From positions 1-41,801 of the forward strand of contig JAURBE010000006.1 in assembly GCA_030829145.1 (NCBI GenBank): a stretch of DNA of 41,801 bases, written 5' to 3'. Below the pieces are notes generated by a model that saw only the letters and a list, made by a program, of their open reading frames with translations, did no database searches and was not told the DNA's origin. The translations under genes and the position numbers were made by a program. The stretch is from Verrucomicrobiota bacterium. Its GTDB lineage: Bacteria; Verrucomicrobiota; Verrucomicrobiia; Opitutales; Coraliomargaritaceae. Shown here piece by piece: positions 26,804-37,749 of this stretch (position 1 is its first letter; each line of letters begins with the position of its first letter).

Positions 26804-28774
26804 TTACAGCTTACGAACCTGAAAGATATGTGCAGGGCGTTGGTGCGGATTGATCTTCACGAAATTGCGCGAGCCTTGCCAGGTATATTCGGTTTCGTAT
26901 GGATTGTAGAGATCACGTACGGTGAAGCTGTCGTGTTCGCCGAGCCCCAAATGGTTCAGTGGTAAGTGAATGAAGCCGCTATGAGTCTGTTCCCAATCCA
27001 TGTTGACCACAATCAAAATTTGGTCCGAGCGGTCCCAGTTTTGCTTTAGGTAACAAAGCAGATTTGGGTTATCGGAATCAGCAAAGAATAGATTGAAGGT
27101 ACGCTGCAAAGCGGGGTGATGATTGCGGATGCCATTGATGCGGGCAATCTCGTCTTTGAGATGTCCTTGTTTATCCCAATCCCACTGCTTGAGCTCGTAT
27201 TTTTCGCTGTTATTATTCTCTTCTTTGCCAGGGAAGGGCTCGAAGTCCATCAATTCATAGGCTGGGCCGTAGATGCCCATATTTGAGGACAGGGTCGCAG
27301 CGAGGACATAGCGCCCGAGATATGCCGCGCGGCTGTTGACCTGTAGATCTGCATGGAGAATGTCAGGAGTATTGGGCCAGAAGTTTGGCCAGAAGTAGTC
27401 CTTGGTCTCTGACTGCGTGAGCTCAGTCAGGTATTCGCGCATTTCAGAGGGCGAGTTACGCCAAGTGAAATAGGTGTAGCCATGCGTGAAGCCGGCCTTG
27501 GCTAAGTTGTATTTACGCTTGGGGCGAGTAAAGGCTTCGGCAAGGAAGATCACTTCTGGGTGTGTGGTCTTGATCTCTAAAATGCACCAGTTCCAAAATG
27601 CGAAGGACTTGGTGTGCGGGTTGTCGACGCGGAAGACTTTAACGCCCGCGTTGATCCAGTATTCGAAAACGGATTTCAGCTCTAGCCATAGGTTTTGCCA
27701 ATCGTCGGTCTCGAAGTGGATTGGCAGAATGTCTTGATACTTCTTGGGCGGGTTCTCTGCATATTGACAGGTGCCGTCAGGGCGCCACTTAAACCATTGC
27801 GGGTGCTCTTTGACCCAGGGGTGATCGGGCGAGCATTGGAATGCGATGTCTAGCGCGACTTCGATTTCGTGCTTTGCCGCTGCACCGATGAAGGATTTAA
27901 AATCGGTAAGTGTGCCGAGTTCGGGTAGGATATCTGTATGCCCACCGGTATCCGCGCCGACGGCCCAAGGGCTGCCGACGTCGGTTTCGGATGGGGTGAG
28001 GGTGTTATTTTTACCCTTACGAAAGGCATGGCCGATCGGGTGAATCGGCGGGAAGTATACGATATTGAAGCCCATGCGCCGAATCTCTGAAAGCCGACCT
28101 TTCGCATCTTCGAAGGTGCCGTGGGTCTGGGTGTCAGGGCCACAAGAGCGCGGGAAGAACTCATACCAGGTGCTGAAGGCTGCGAGCTCGCGCTCAACCA
28201 TCAGCAGGTGGATCGGTGTTTGGCTATTGAGTTTAGGATCCAAGCAGTCTGCGACGAGTTTGCTTAACTCTTCGCTGTGCGCGGCATCAATACGCTCACG
28301 TAATTTACTCTTTGAGTCTTTGAGTGTGTTACCGAAATTTTCGAGGCGGGCTTTTGCGTCGCCCTTGGCGCGCAGCGCAGCTTCGAGTACAATCTCGCCG
28401 CCGATCGCTAGCTCAACATCGGCGGGTTGGCCGTCTTCCAGCTTACGGGCAAAGCTGTGGCGCCATGACCCGAAGTGGTCGACGGCAGACATTACACAAT
28501 ATTCATAGAGTCCGATTTCCGATGGTTGTAGGCTGTAGATCCACTCGTCGTTGCCTGCATCTTGCATCGCATGCTTGATCCATTTTTTCGCACCTTTAAG
28601 GCGATGGCAGAAGTCGACGGTGATGAGATCGTGACTATCGGTGAAGGCATGCACGCGAAACTCTTGCGCATCACCGAGGACACGCTTAAGCGGGTAGCGT
28701 TCCGCTTCCAAGGCGGGTGAGAGCGAGTCGACTATGACGCGGTTGCGACCGTTGTATTGTTTAAGCGAATTCAT
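26804..28774 (-). CDS. glgE: Alpha-1,4-glucan:maltose-1-phosphate maltosyltransferase
   Basis: 656 residues with the GlgE architecture. The N-terminal beta domain (DUF3416) contains RYPLKRVLGDAQEFRVHAF. A GH13 catalytic barrel follows: FPRSCGPDTQTHGTFEDAKGRL, PIHPIGHAFRKGKNN, the nucleophile Asp in GVKVFRVDNPHTKSFAFW, and the acid Glu in EVIFLAEAFTRPKR. A C-terminal beta domain ends in PHQRPAHIFQVRKL. It adds maltosyl units from maltose-1-phosphate to the non-reducing ends of alpha-glucan. It is encoded 27 bases after a GlgM-like synthase on the same strand, which would make that donor. No trehalose synthase or Mak kinase gene is visible, so the TreS route is not supported here. Confidence 0.94.
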   Translation of the reverse strand: MNSLKQYNGRNRVIVDSLSPALEAERYPLKRVLGDAQEFRVHAFTDSHDLITVDFCHRLKGAKKWIKHAMQDAGNDEWIYSLQPSEIGLYEYCVMSAVDHFGSWRHSFARKLEDGQPADVELAIGGEIVLEAALRAKGDAKARLENFGNTLKDSKSKLRERIDAAHSEELSKLVADCLDPKLNSQTPIHLLMVERELAAFSTWYEFFPRSCGPDTQTHGTFEDAKGRLSEIRRMGFNIVYFPPIHPIGHAFRKGKNNTLTPSETDVGSPWAVGADTGGHTDILPELGTLTDFKSFIGAAAKHEIEVALDIAFQCSPDHPWVKEHPQWFKWRPDGTCQYAENPPKKYQDILPIHFETDDWQNLWLELKSVFEYWINAGVKVFRVDNPHTKSFAFWNWCILEIKTTHPEVIFLAEAFTRPKRKYNLAKAGFTHGYTYFTWRNSPSEMREYLTELTQSETKDYFWPNFWPNTPDILHADLQVNSRAAYLGRYVLAATLSSNMGIYGPAYELMDFEPFPGKEENNNSEKYELKQWDWDKQGHLKDEIARINGIRNHHPALQRTFNLFFADSDNPNLLCYLKQNWDRSDQILIVVNMDWEQTHSGFIHLPLNHLGLGEHDSFTVRDLYNPYETEYTWQGSRNFVKINPHQRPAHIFQVRKL

Positions 28775-28801
28775 GGGATTCGGTTTGGGTCAGTTGAAAT
28801 T

Positions 28802-30016
28802 TCAGAGTGACTTCTGTTCAATCAGGGATTGATAGAGCGCTTGCGTCTGCTTGGCGATGGAGGCCCAGCTAAAGTGCTCAATGGCTCGTTGACGACCAGC
28901 TTTACCGAATGCATCTCGGCGCTCAGGATTTTCCATTAAGCGATTCACTTGATGGGCTAAATCCTTAGCAAAGGCTTCTGGGTTGAGTGGCGAGAATGGG
29001 CTCTCGTGACTTTGCGCGAGCGGCACGAGGTAGCCGGTTTCATCGTGTACAACGACTTCAGGGATACCGCCCACTGCAGAACCTACGACTGCAGTTTCGC
29101 AGGCCATCGCCTCTAAGTTAATGATACCGAATGGCTCATAAACGGAGGGGCAGCAAAAGACGGCCGCACCGGAGTAGAGCTTGATCACCGTGGGCTTGTC
29201 GACCATTTCGTCGATCCAGAAGATGCCCTCGCGCTGTTGCTTGGCAGCTTCGACGGCGACGCGCATTTCCTCGGCGATCTCAGGTGTGTCTGGTGCACCT
29301 GCACAAAGCACGATTTGATAGCCTGGGTGCATGTGCTTGATTGCTTCGACGAGATGAATGATGCCTTTTTGACGAGTGATGCGGCCGACGAAAAGTACGT
29401 AGGGCTGCTCTTTATCGATGCCGAAGCGGTCAAGTGCTTCAGTGGCATCTTGCTTGTAATATTCGTCAGGGTCGATGCCGTTGTAAATGATGTGGAGCTT
29501 CGATGGGTCGACGTTGAAGTGTTGCATGACGTCGGATTTAGTCCCTTCGGAGACGCATACTACCGCATCAGCCATTTCGATCGCGGTTTTTTCGATCCAA
29601 CTGCTACAGTCATAGCCGCCGCCGAGTTGCTCGCGCTTCCATGGACGGAGAGGTTCGAGTGAATGCGCAGTCAAAACCAGCGGTATTCCGTAATTGAGCT
29701 TGCAGAGAATGCCTGCCATGTGGGTATACCAAGTGTGGCAATGGACGATGTCGGCATCGGTGCCCGCGGTATTAAAATCGAGTCCTTGCTGGAGGCAGCT
29801 AAAGACGCCTTTGAGTTTATCGGGGCAGGTATAGGCGCTCTGGTCGGCTTGGAACCCGGTGGCGGTTAGGTTAGTTAGGGTAACTGTTTGATCGCCGAAG
29901 CAGCGCACGTCGACCTCGACTAACTTGGCAAGTTCGCGAGTTAGGTAGTCGACGTGAACACCTGCGCCACCATAAATATTTGGTGGAAACTCATTCGTAA
30001 ATACAAGGGACTTCAT
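28802..30016 (-). CDS. glgM: GT4 glycogen synthase / maltose-1-phosphate synthase (GlgM-like)
   Basis: 404 residues. The N-terminus NEFPPNIYGGAGVHVDYLTRELAKL matches the actinobacterial glycogen-synthase family (TIGR02149), which includes mycobacterial GlgM, rather than the longer GT5 GlgA. The GT-B C-domain shows FVGRITRQKGIIHLVEAI and the EX7E motif EPFGIINLEAMACETAVVGS. GlgM makes maltose-1-phosphate from ADP-glucose and glucose-1-phosphate; adjacency to glgE makes that role more likely than plain chain elongation. It is the first gene of the pair. Upstream lies the gene-free 30017-30898 stretch. Assigning GlgM rather than GlgA activity is inference. Confidence 0.87.
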   Translation of the reverse strand: MKSLVFTNEFPPNIYGGAGVHVDYLTRELAKLVEVDVRCFGDQTVTLTNLTATGFQADQSAYTCPDKLKGVFSCLQQGLDFNTAGTDADIVHCHTWYTHMAGILCKLNYGIPLVLTAHSLEPLRPWKREQLGGGYDCSSWIEKTAIEMADAVVCVSEGTKSDVMQHFNVDPSKLHIIYNGIDPDEYYKQDATEALDRFGIDKEQPYVLFVGRITRQKGIIHLVEAIKHMHPGYQIVLCAGAPDTPEIAEEMRVAVEAAKQQREGIFWIDEMVDKPTVIKLYSGAAVFCCPSVYEPFGIINLEAMACETAVVGSAVGGIPEVVVHDETGYLVPLAQSHESPFSPLNPEAFAKDLAHQVNRLMENPERRDAFGKAGRQRAIEHFSWASIAKQTQALYQSLIEQKSL

Positions 30017-30129
30017 ATGAAGCAGAATGAATGGTCGCTATTGGAGTGTTGGGCAATGCTAATAAATGAGGTAAACTCCTTGTGGCCTACGCGTTCCGAT
30101 GATTCGGCGCAGCGAGACCCTATCTTTTT

Positions 30130-30153
30130 GGTTCATCGTCATTTACCGGGGAG
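30130..30153 (+). repeat. Copy 1 of a GGTTCATCG repeat
   Basis: A 24-base segment starting GGTTCATCGTCATTTACC recurs with changes at 30702-30725 (same strand) and 30792-30816 (inverted). It is unpaired here and looks like one end of a decayed element. Confidence 0.6.
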
Positions 30154-30187
30154 ATACTATTCTGAGCCTAATGGGGCGGCTATTCTG

Positions 30188-30219
30188 TTGGGGAGGGTCG
30201 ACCTCCGTGTCGGCCACGG
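30188..30219 (+). repeat. Family-B REP-like fragment
   Basis: TTGGGGAGGGTCGACCTCCG shares the GGAGGG-CGA-CTCCG core of the palindrome at 13139-13209. A short stem CCGTG/CACGG (30205-30219) follows. Confidence 0.55.
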
Positions 30220-30335
30220 GCACTTGAAAATCACATAATAATCCAAGAGGTTCCAAAAGCGGAGGATCCTGTCAGACGCTCCCGCATCGGCAGCGGACCC
30301 AGATTATGCATTAAGCTGGGGATGTGCGGTGGTCT

Positions 30336-30482
30336 CTCACAAAGCGCGCTAAGCTCGCTAAGTTATAGGAGCTTAACGGTTACGTTTTGCAGAAAATCTC
30401 GTCCGATTATAAATGGGAGACTTTTTTGAGTATTTCCCCGATCACGGATCTTGGTCTTTGTGAGCTCAGTGAACTTTGTGAG
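30336..30482. repeat. Imperfect 27-base inverted repeat spanning about 147 bases
   Basis: The arms at 30336-30362 (starting CTCACAAAG) and 30456-30482 (ending CTTTGTGAG) agree at roughly 19-20 of 27 positions, with about 93 bases between them. No transposase gene lies inside. It may be a decayed MITE-like element. The whole gap 30017-30898 carries no convincing gene: it holds this repeat, the GGTTCATCG copies, family-B fragments, a GC-rich short repeat near 30655-30680 and presumably the glgM promoter. Confidence 0.5.
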
Positions 30483-30701
30483 AAATTGATTCTGTCATCA
30501 GTATGGGCAGTTCTATTGCATAAAGCCGGGGGCGTGTTCACTCCGCGCCCCTGCGGGAAAATAGCAAGTCGTATTGGATTTTTTTGAGATTGGCTGGAGT
30601 GTCATTGTGCGCAGCGGATTGTTCGGCAAGCTCACAGAGCAAACAGAATTATCTCGCGCAGAGGCGCGGAGGCGCAGGGCTTTTTGCAATATGTCAGTAT
30701 T

Positions 30702-30816
30702 GGTTCATCGACATTTGCGGGGGAAATCTGTCGGGAGGTCGTCCCTCCCAAGAGCAACAAGTAAATCCACCGCTCCCAATATAGATCAATGCCTCCCCGC
30801 TAATCGACGATGAACC
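30702..30816. repeat. 115-base element bounded by inverted GGTTCATCG ends, with a family-B REP inside
   Basis: The left end at 30702 starts GGTTCATCGACATTTGCGGGG and the right end (inverted, 30792-30816) starts GGTTCATCGTCGATTAGCGG. The inner short palindrome GGGAGGTCGTCCCTCCC (30733-30749) is, on the minus strand, a family-B core. It resembles a small non-autonomous element. Confidence 0.6.
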
Positions 30817-30898
30817 TTAGTTTTTGCGAGTGTTGGCTTTTCTTGTTTTAACCTTAACTCAAGCAGGTGATTGGACGGGCTGACTATACCGACCTAAT

Positions 30899-31756
30899 TC
30901 AAGGCCTTGTCGCGAAGCCATATAGCTCTATTTTGAGTGAGCGCGCCTTTTCAATGATACATTGTTTGTCTATAATTAAAACACTGCCGCTTTCGAGAGC
31001 TGCAGAGCGAATTCCTGATTCATGCATAACATCGAGTGTGCGCTCGCCAAATACTGGGACGTCGAATCGATAGTCTTGAGTGCGTTTGACAGTTTTGACG
31101 AAAATAAGGTCTTCTGTCTTGAATGTACCAGCTCTTTGCAGCATCGGGTCGGTGCCCTCGTAAGCTTCCACCGCGAGTACTGTACCCCGGCGCACAACAA
31201 CGCCTTGGCCTACGTCGAGGTCAGCCATGCCTTTTGCAATACGTATGCCATGTTCAATATCAGAAGGCGCCGCTTGCAATTTCCCATGGGTCATTAAGCC
31301 TTCGGTAGCGAGTTGATCATCAAGAAAAGAGCGAGCATCCAGCATAGAAATGCCAATGCTTTCAATCTCGCTGGTAATCGCACCGAATATGGTTTCGGCA
31401 TTTTTAATTGCCAGACTATTTAGAATTTTGAGTGCTTTGACGTCCGGATGTAAGCCGTGAAAGAGACGCCGTGGCGTGATTTGACCCGCCATTAAAGCAT
31501 GACTACAATTTAGTTTTTTAAGTGATTTGAGTAATTTCCCAAGTTGCCCAACTTTAATTTGAATGTGTTCGTCCTCAGGGATTGAATCGATCAGCGATTG
31601 CTCGGTTTCACCGGCAAAGGAGACGACACGCAGGGGGATCCCGGCAGCGCGCATTCGCTCGGCTGTGAGAATCGGGTAGCGACCTTTGCCAGCAATGAGG
31701 CCTACAGGGCGCTGATCAAAGGAATCGGATAAGAATTTCGACAAGGGGTGGCTCAT
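30899..31756 (-). CDS. lpxI: UDP-2,3-diacylglucosamine pyrophosphatase LpxI
   Basis: 285 residues, usual length for LpxI (DUF1009). The N-terminal domain opens with PVGLIAGKGRYPILTAERMR and has a HALMAGQITP segment. The C-terminal catalytic domain carries VEAYEGTDPMLQRAG and DVPVFGERTLDVMHESGI, the conserved LpxI signatures. It hydrolyses UDP-2,3-diacylglucosamine to lipid X in lipid A biosynthesis, replacing LpxH. It is the third gene of a minus-strand group leuS, fecR-like, lpxI, with 9 bases between the last two. It is direct evidence for a lipid A-bearing outer membrane. Confidence 0.94.
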   Translation of the reverse strand: MSHPLSKFLSDSFDQRPVGLIAGKGRYPILTAERMRAAGIPLRVVSFAGETEQSLIDSIPEDEHIQIKVGQLGKLLKSLKKLNCSHALMAGQITPRRLFHGLHPDVKALKILNSLAIKNAETIFGAITSEIESIGISMLDARSFLDDQLATEGLMTHGKLQAAPSDIEHGIRIAKGMADLDVGQGVVVRRGTVLAVEAYEGTDPMLQRAGTFKTEDLIFVKTVKRTQDYRFDVPVFGERTLDVMHESGIRSAALESGSVLIIDKQCIIEKARSLKIELYGFATRP

Positions 31757-31765
31757 GGTGTTGGC

Positions 31766-32583
31766 TTAATCGCTGAACACATAGGGGCGCTCGGTTGATT
31801 GATTAAAGTAGGTTGGCGAAGTGATGAGGGTCGGGCATAATAGCTTACCATCGTAACTGGCTTCGAAGAAGACGCGTTGACTCGCATGCTCGGTAGCTTT
31901 GGCAAAACGTTCCAGTGCCTTAGGTAGAGTATTCAGTATGCTGACTGTGGAGACTTTACCTAACTTGGCGTCTTGCGGGCTAATACGAATACTTTGTGGT
32001 TTGACAATGAACTCACGGTTTTCGCCGTCAGGGTAGTAATAAGTAATGGTACCTTCGCAGGCAGTGATATGTGCGCCCAAACTGTCACTTTGGACGATAC
32101 AAGTTGCTGAGTGTATGCGAAGCTCTCCGGTGGGCAAGTAGATCCGAGCCTGTGAAAGTGGAGAAAGTTCGTTACTAGCAATAGCGATACTTCCAGAAGT
32201 GATCCGTATTGAAAGAATAGATACGGATGGCTCATGGGAGATCCGTTCTCTTGTTGGCGGAAATGGTCGTTGCAGGTAGGTTTCAAATATTATTTCGGAA
32301 TTCTCACTGATACCGATTCCCATGCCGTTCGAGAGCGCGAAATAGAGGTGTGCCTTCTTTCCGGTTTTTATGGTTGTAGCATTGAGCGTGAGTTCGTCGT
32401 GCAATTTGAGGTGGATACGTTGTTCATCTGCGGTTTCTATTTGAATACTTCCGCGTATGCTGGTGGCGATTGCAATGCCCTCGATCATTTCGTCCGCATG
32501 AGATGACAGTCCTCCTACAAGAAAGCTACCCGCTGCAGCGACGCAACGGAGTAGATTTTGTAAGGCTGTGGAGTGCATCAGCA

Positions 32584-32587
<4 letters not shown>
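31766..32587 (-). CDS. FecR-domain-like exported protein
   Basis: 273 residues. An N-terminal export signal (hydrophobic LLRCVAAAGSFLVGGLSSHA, cleavage probably after SHA near residue 31) precedes an all-beta region with the FecR-domain layout: AIATSIRGSIQIETADEQRIHLKLHDELTLNATTIKTGKKAHLYFALSNGMGIGI at about residues 37-92, i.e. G-x-V, a threshold motif, then S-x-x-x-L. A second beta block contains STATCIVQSDSLGAHITACEGTITYYYPDGE-like strands. It is not an anti-sigma factor: there is no cytoplasmic domain and no sigma gene beside it. Its start overlaps the leuS stop by 4 bases. Function unknown. Confidence 0.7.
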
Positions 32588-35163
<2,576 letters not shown>

Positions 35164-35303
35164 TTTAGAAAAGGGCGGATTTAGAAGGTTCGTTTGCACT
35201 GCGTCAATATTGCAAAGGGCTCAGTGTGGCGACTTATAAGTAGAGTAACGAATGGATTTCCTTGATATTTCGGTGCGTTCTCGGTAACAGTTAACAATTT
35301 CTT

Positions 35304-35852
35304 ATGTTAACCCGTGCCCCTTTCTTACTACTTATTGTTCTAATATTCACTGCTGTAAGAGTAGGTGGAGAAACGAGTGCACTAGATGCTTATGAACAGC
35401 AGGCTTCCAAGGTCTCGCAGAAACGCTTTGAACAAAAGTCATGGTCGCACAACCAGCAGTCTGATCTCATGGATAAATCGTTTCCTTTTCAAAAATGGGA
35501 TTCGCATTATTCATCTTTAGGCTCGAAGCGTGCAGGTATTTCGACTTCTAATTCTAAAGAAAAAGAGCGTTTTAAGACTAAAGTTGTGGAGTTTAAGACC
35601 AAAGAGATGGACCTCTCACGCTGGGACGGGCGCATGGCCGAATTAGAGCGCCAAGCACAGATAAGCACGGACCAAACTTCCAAGCGTATCCAAGATAAGC
35701 GGCTCTACCAAGCGGTGATGCAGCAATCTGATAACTTCGCGGAGACGGGTGAGACTTTATCGTTACGCGATATTAATCGTTTTCAATTTCGCCAAAATCG
35801 TTCCGATTCGGCGGTGCCCGTACAGGAAGCTGGCATTGGCGACGATTCTTGA
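35304..35852 (+). CDS. Secreted hypothetical protein
   Basis: 182 residues. A signal peptide is clear (RAPFLLLIVLIFTAVRVGG, cleavage near residue 22). The mature chain is very hydrophilic, rich in Ser, Gln, Lys and Asp, with no hydrophobic core and probable helical segments (KERFKTKVVEFKTKEMDLSRWDGRMAELERQ, about residues 92-122), suggesting a disordered or coiled periplasmic protein. I know no family for it. It is read divergently from leuS with 140 bases between them and is followed by a 183-base gap to the antiporter gene. Confidence 0.65.
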   Translation: MLTRAPFLLLIVLIFTAVRVGGETSALDAYEQQASKVSQKRFEQKSWSHNQQSDLMDKSFPFQKWDSHYSSLGSKRAGISTSNSKEKERFKTKVVEFKTKEMDLSRWDGRMAELERQAQISTDQTSKRIQDKRLYQAVMQQSDNFAETGETLSLRDINRFQFRQNRSDSAVPVQEAGIGDDS

Positions 35853-36035
35853 AGCATCTGAGACTGATTCGTGTGGGATCTTTGTATGCCTCGATCAGTG
35901 TTTGTTTATAGCAAATACAATTAGTAAAAGGCAACGATAGCCAATTTGCATTGGTTGTAGGAAGATTTGATTGTCGGTATAAAACCCTCAAAATATCTTG
36001 CTAATTAGTGGCGTGCTTGCTTCCTACGTAAGGTC

Positions 36036-37667
36036 ATGAATTGCTTTAAAATCGTATTTTTAAATTTTAAACACACTGCAGTGGTTGCTAGTTTGTTGTT
36101 GTTTGCAGTGAGCTGGGTCAATGCTGGTGGTGCTTCGCATGCTGGGGCAGCCGAATTCCCTCTTTCAGAAGCGAGCTACATTGCGATGGAAGAAGCGCAG
36201 GAGGCTGAGACAGGAAAAGCGCTAGGACTGATCGAGCGTTTGAAGTTACGTGCGGCGGCCGAGCCATTTAATCTTGTGGCAACGATTATCTTTATATTGG
36301 CAGTCGGCCATACTTTCCTTGCGACTACATTTAATAAGCTCGCTCATAAATCTGAGGTGGAGCATCGCGCAGCGATTAGTTCGCATAACAAAATGTATGT
36401 GGAGGGTAGAGAGCCTGTGAGCTTTAAGGCTACGATGTATCACTTTCTTGGGGAGATCGAAGCAATCTTCGGTATCTGGTTGATTCCACTATTACTAACT
36501 TTAGTATTTTTAAAACCGGAGGGTTTTCAGGTAGCCGCCAGCTATGTCGATGGCCGTAATTTCACTGAGCCTATGTTCGTTGTGATTATTATGGCGATTG
36601 CGTCGAGCCGTCCTGTGATTCAATTCGCAGAGACTTGTTTACGTTCGGTCGCTTCCATTGGTAAACGTACGCCTGCGGCATGGTGGTTATCGATCTTGAT
36701 CGTAGCGCCTTTGCTTGGTTCTTTTATTACTGAACCTGCGGCGATGACCATTGCGGCACTGCTCATCGGTCATCAGTTTTATCTGTTGGATCCGTCGCCG
36801 ACGTTTAAGTATGCAACTTTAGGGCTATTGTTTGTGAACATTTCTGTAGGTGGCACCTTGACGCACTTCGCGGCGCCGCCTGTGCTGATGGTGGCTGGCA
36901 CATGGCACTGGGATATGCCGTTTATGCTCACTCATTTCGGTTGGCGCGCAGTGCTCGGTATTTTAATGGCAACCGCAGTTTACTTTTTAATTTTTAAGAA
37001 AGAATTTAAGGCTTTATCGGCAAAACATGCCGAACTTGAAGCACAAGCCAGCGTTGAGGAAAAACCTGAGCCTGCGCCAGTCTGGGTAGTGCTCGTGCAT
37101 TTGGGTTTTGTGGCGTGGACTGTTTTCACTTTACACCATCCAGCATTCTTTATCGCAGGGTTCTTATTCTTCATGGCGTTTACTATGGCAACGCACCATC
37201 ATCAGTATGAGATCAGTTTAAAGTCGCCTGTGTTAGTCGGATTTTTCCTTGCGGGTTTGGTGACTCACGGTGGCCTGCAGGGTTGGTGGATCTCGCCAGT
37301 ACTGAGTTCACTTGCGGAGGTACCACTCTTTATTGGAGCCACTGTGTTGACTGCGTTTAATGATAATGCAGCGATTACTTTTCTCGCAGCTCAGGTGCCT
37401 GCTTTTAGCCCAGATCAGCTTGTAAATGGTGAATTAGTCTCTAAAGCGGGCGATGCGCTGGCACATGCCAAAGGGCTTGAATATGCGGTGGTCGCTGGTG
37501 CAGTTACTGGTGGAGGCCTGACAGTGATTGCGAATGCACCAAATCCAGCAGGTCAAAGTATTTTGAGTAAATACTTCCGCGATGGTGTTTCACCATTCAA
37601 GTTACTCCTAGGCGCGTTGTTCCCGACGCTGGTGATGGCATTTGTCTTTATTGTGCTGCCTCATTAA
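36036..37667 (+). CDS. Putative Na+/H+ antiporter (PF07399 family)
   Basis: 543 residues with about 12 membrane helices. The N-terminus resembles a cleavable signal (AVVASLLLFAVSWVNAGG) followed by a His-containing periplasmic stretch. Core segments include IILAVGHTFLATTFNKLAHKSE (about residue 87), SSRPVIQFAETCLR, APLLGSFITEPAAMTIAALLIG, NISVGGTLTHFAAPPVLMVAGTWHWD and VLTAFNDNAAITFLAAQVP, with conserved acids and Asn in transmembrane positions as in ion-transporter-superfamily proteins. The PF07399 name rests on similarity only; transport of Na+ and protons is inferred. It fits a saline habitat. Confidence 0.85.
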   Translation: MNCFKIVFLNFKHTAVVASLLLFAVSWVNAGGASHAGAAEFPLSEASYIAMEEAQEAETGKALGLIERLKLRAAAEPFNLVATIIFILAVGHTFLATTFNKLAHKSEVEHRAAISSHNKMYVEGREPVSFKATMYHFLGEIEAIFGIWLIPLLLTLVFLKPEGFQVAASYVDGRNFTEPMFVVIIMAIASSRPVIQFAETCLRSVASIGKRTPAAWWLSILIVAPLLGSFITEPAAMTIAALLIGHQFYLLDPSPTFKYATLGLLFVNISVGGTLTHFAAPPVLMVAGTWHWDMPFMLTHFGWRAVLGILMATAVYFLIFKKEFKALSAKHAELEAQASVEEKPEPAPVWVVLVHLGFVAWTVFTLHHPAFFIAGFLFFMAFTMATHHHQYEISLKSPVLVGFFLAGLVTHGGLQGWWISPVLSSLAEVPLFIGATVLTAFNDNAAITFLAAQVPAFSPDQLVNGELVSKAGDALAHAKGLEYAVVAGAVTGGGLTVIANAPNPAGQSILSKYFRDGVSPFKLLLGALFPTLVMAFVFIVLPH

Positions 37668-37694
37668 CGCAGGCGCTAAAACGATCTTTATGGC

Positions 37695-37729
37695 AAATAG
37701 GCGCTTCGGTTTTTGCGGAGCGCCTATTT
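37695..37729. terminator. Strong hairpin between convergent antiporter and argS
   Basis: An 11-bp perfect stem AAATAGGCGCT/AGCGCCTATTT extends to about 14 bp with one G-T, with a loop GTTTTTG. It follows the antiporter stop by about 28 bases and the argS stop by about 20 on the other strand. There is no long T-tract outside the stem; it probably works in both directions. Confidence 0.75.
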
Positions 37730-37749
37730 CTAGGTCGCACATGGGATCT

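Noticed and set aside
30387-30813. Short plus-strand open frames in the glgM-lpxI gap
   Set aside because: Their composition follows the repeats, they lack SD sequences and similarity, and they overlap one another in different frames.
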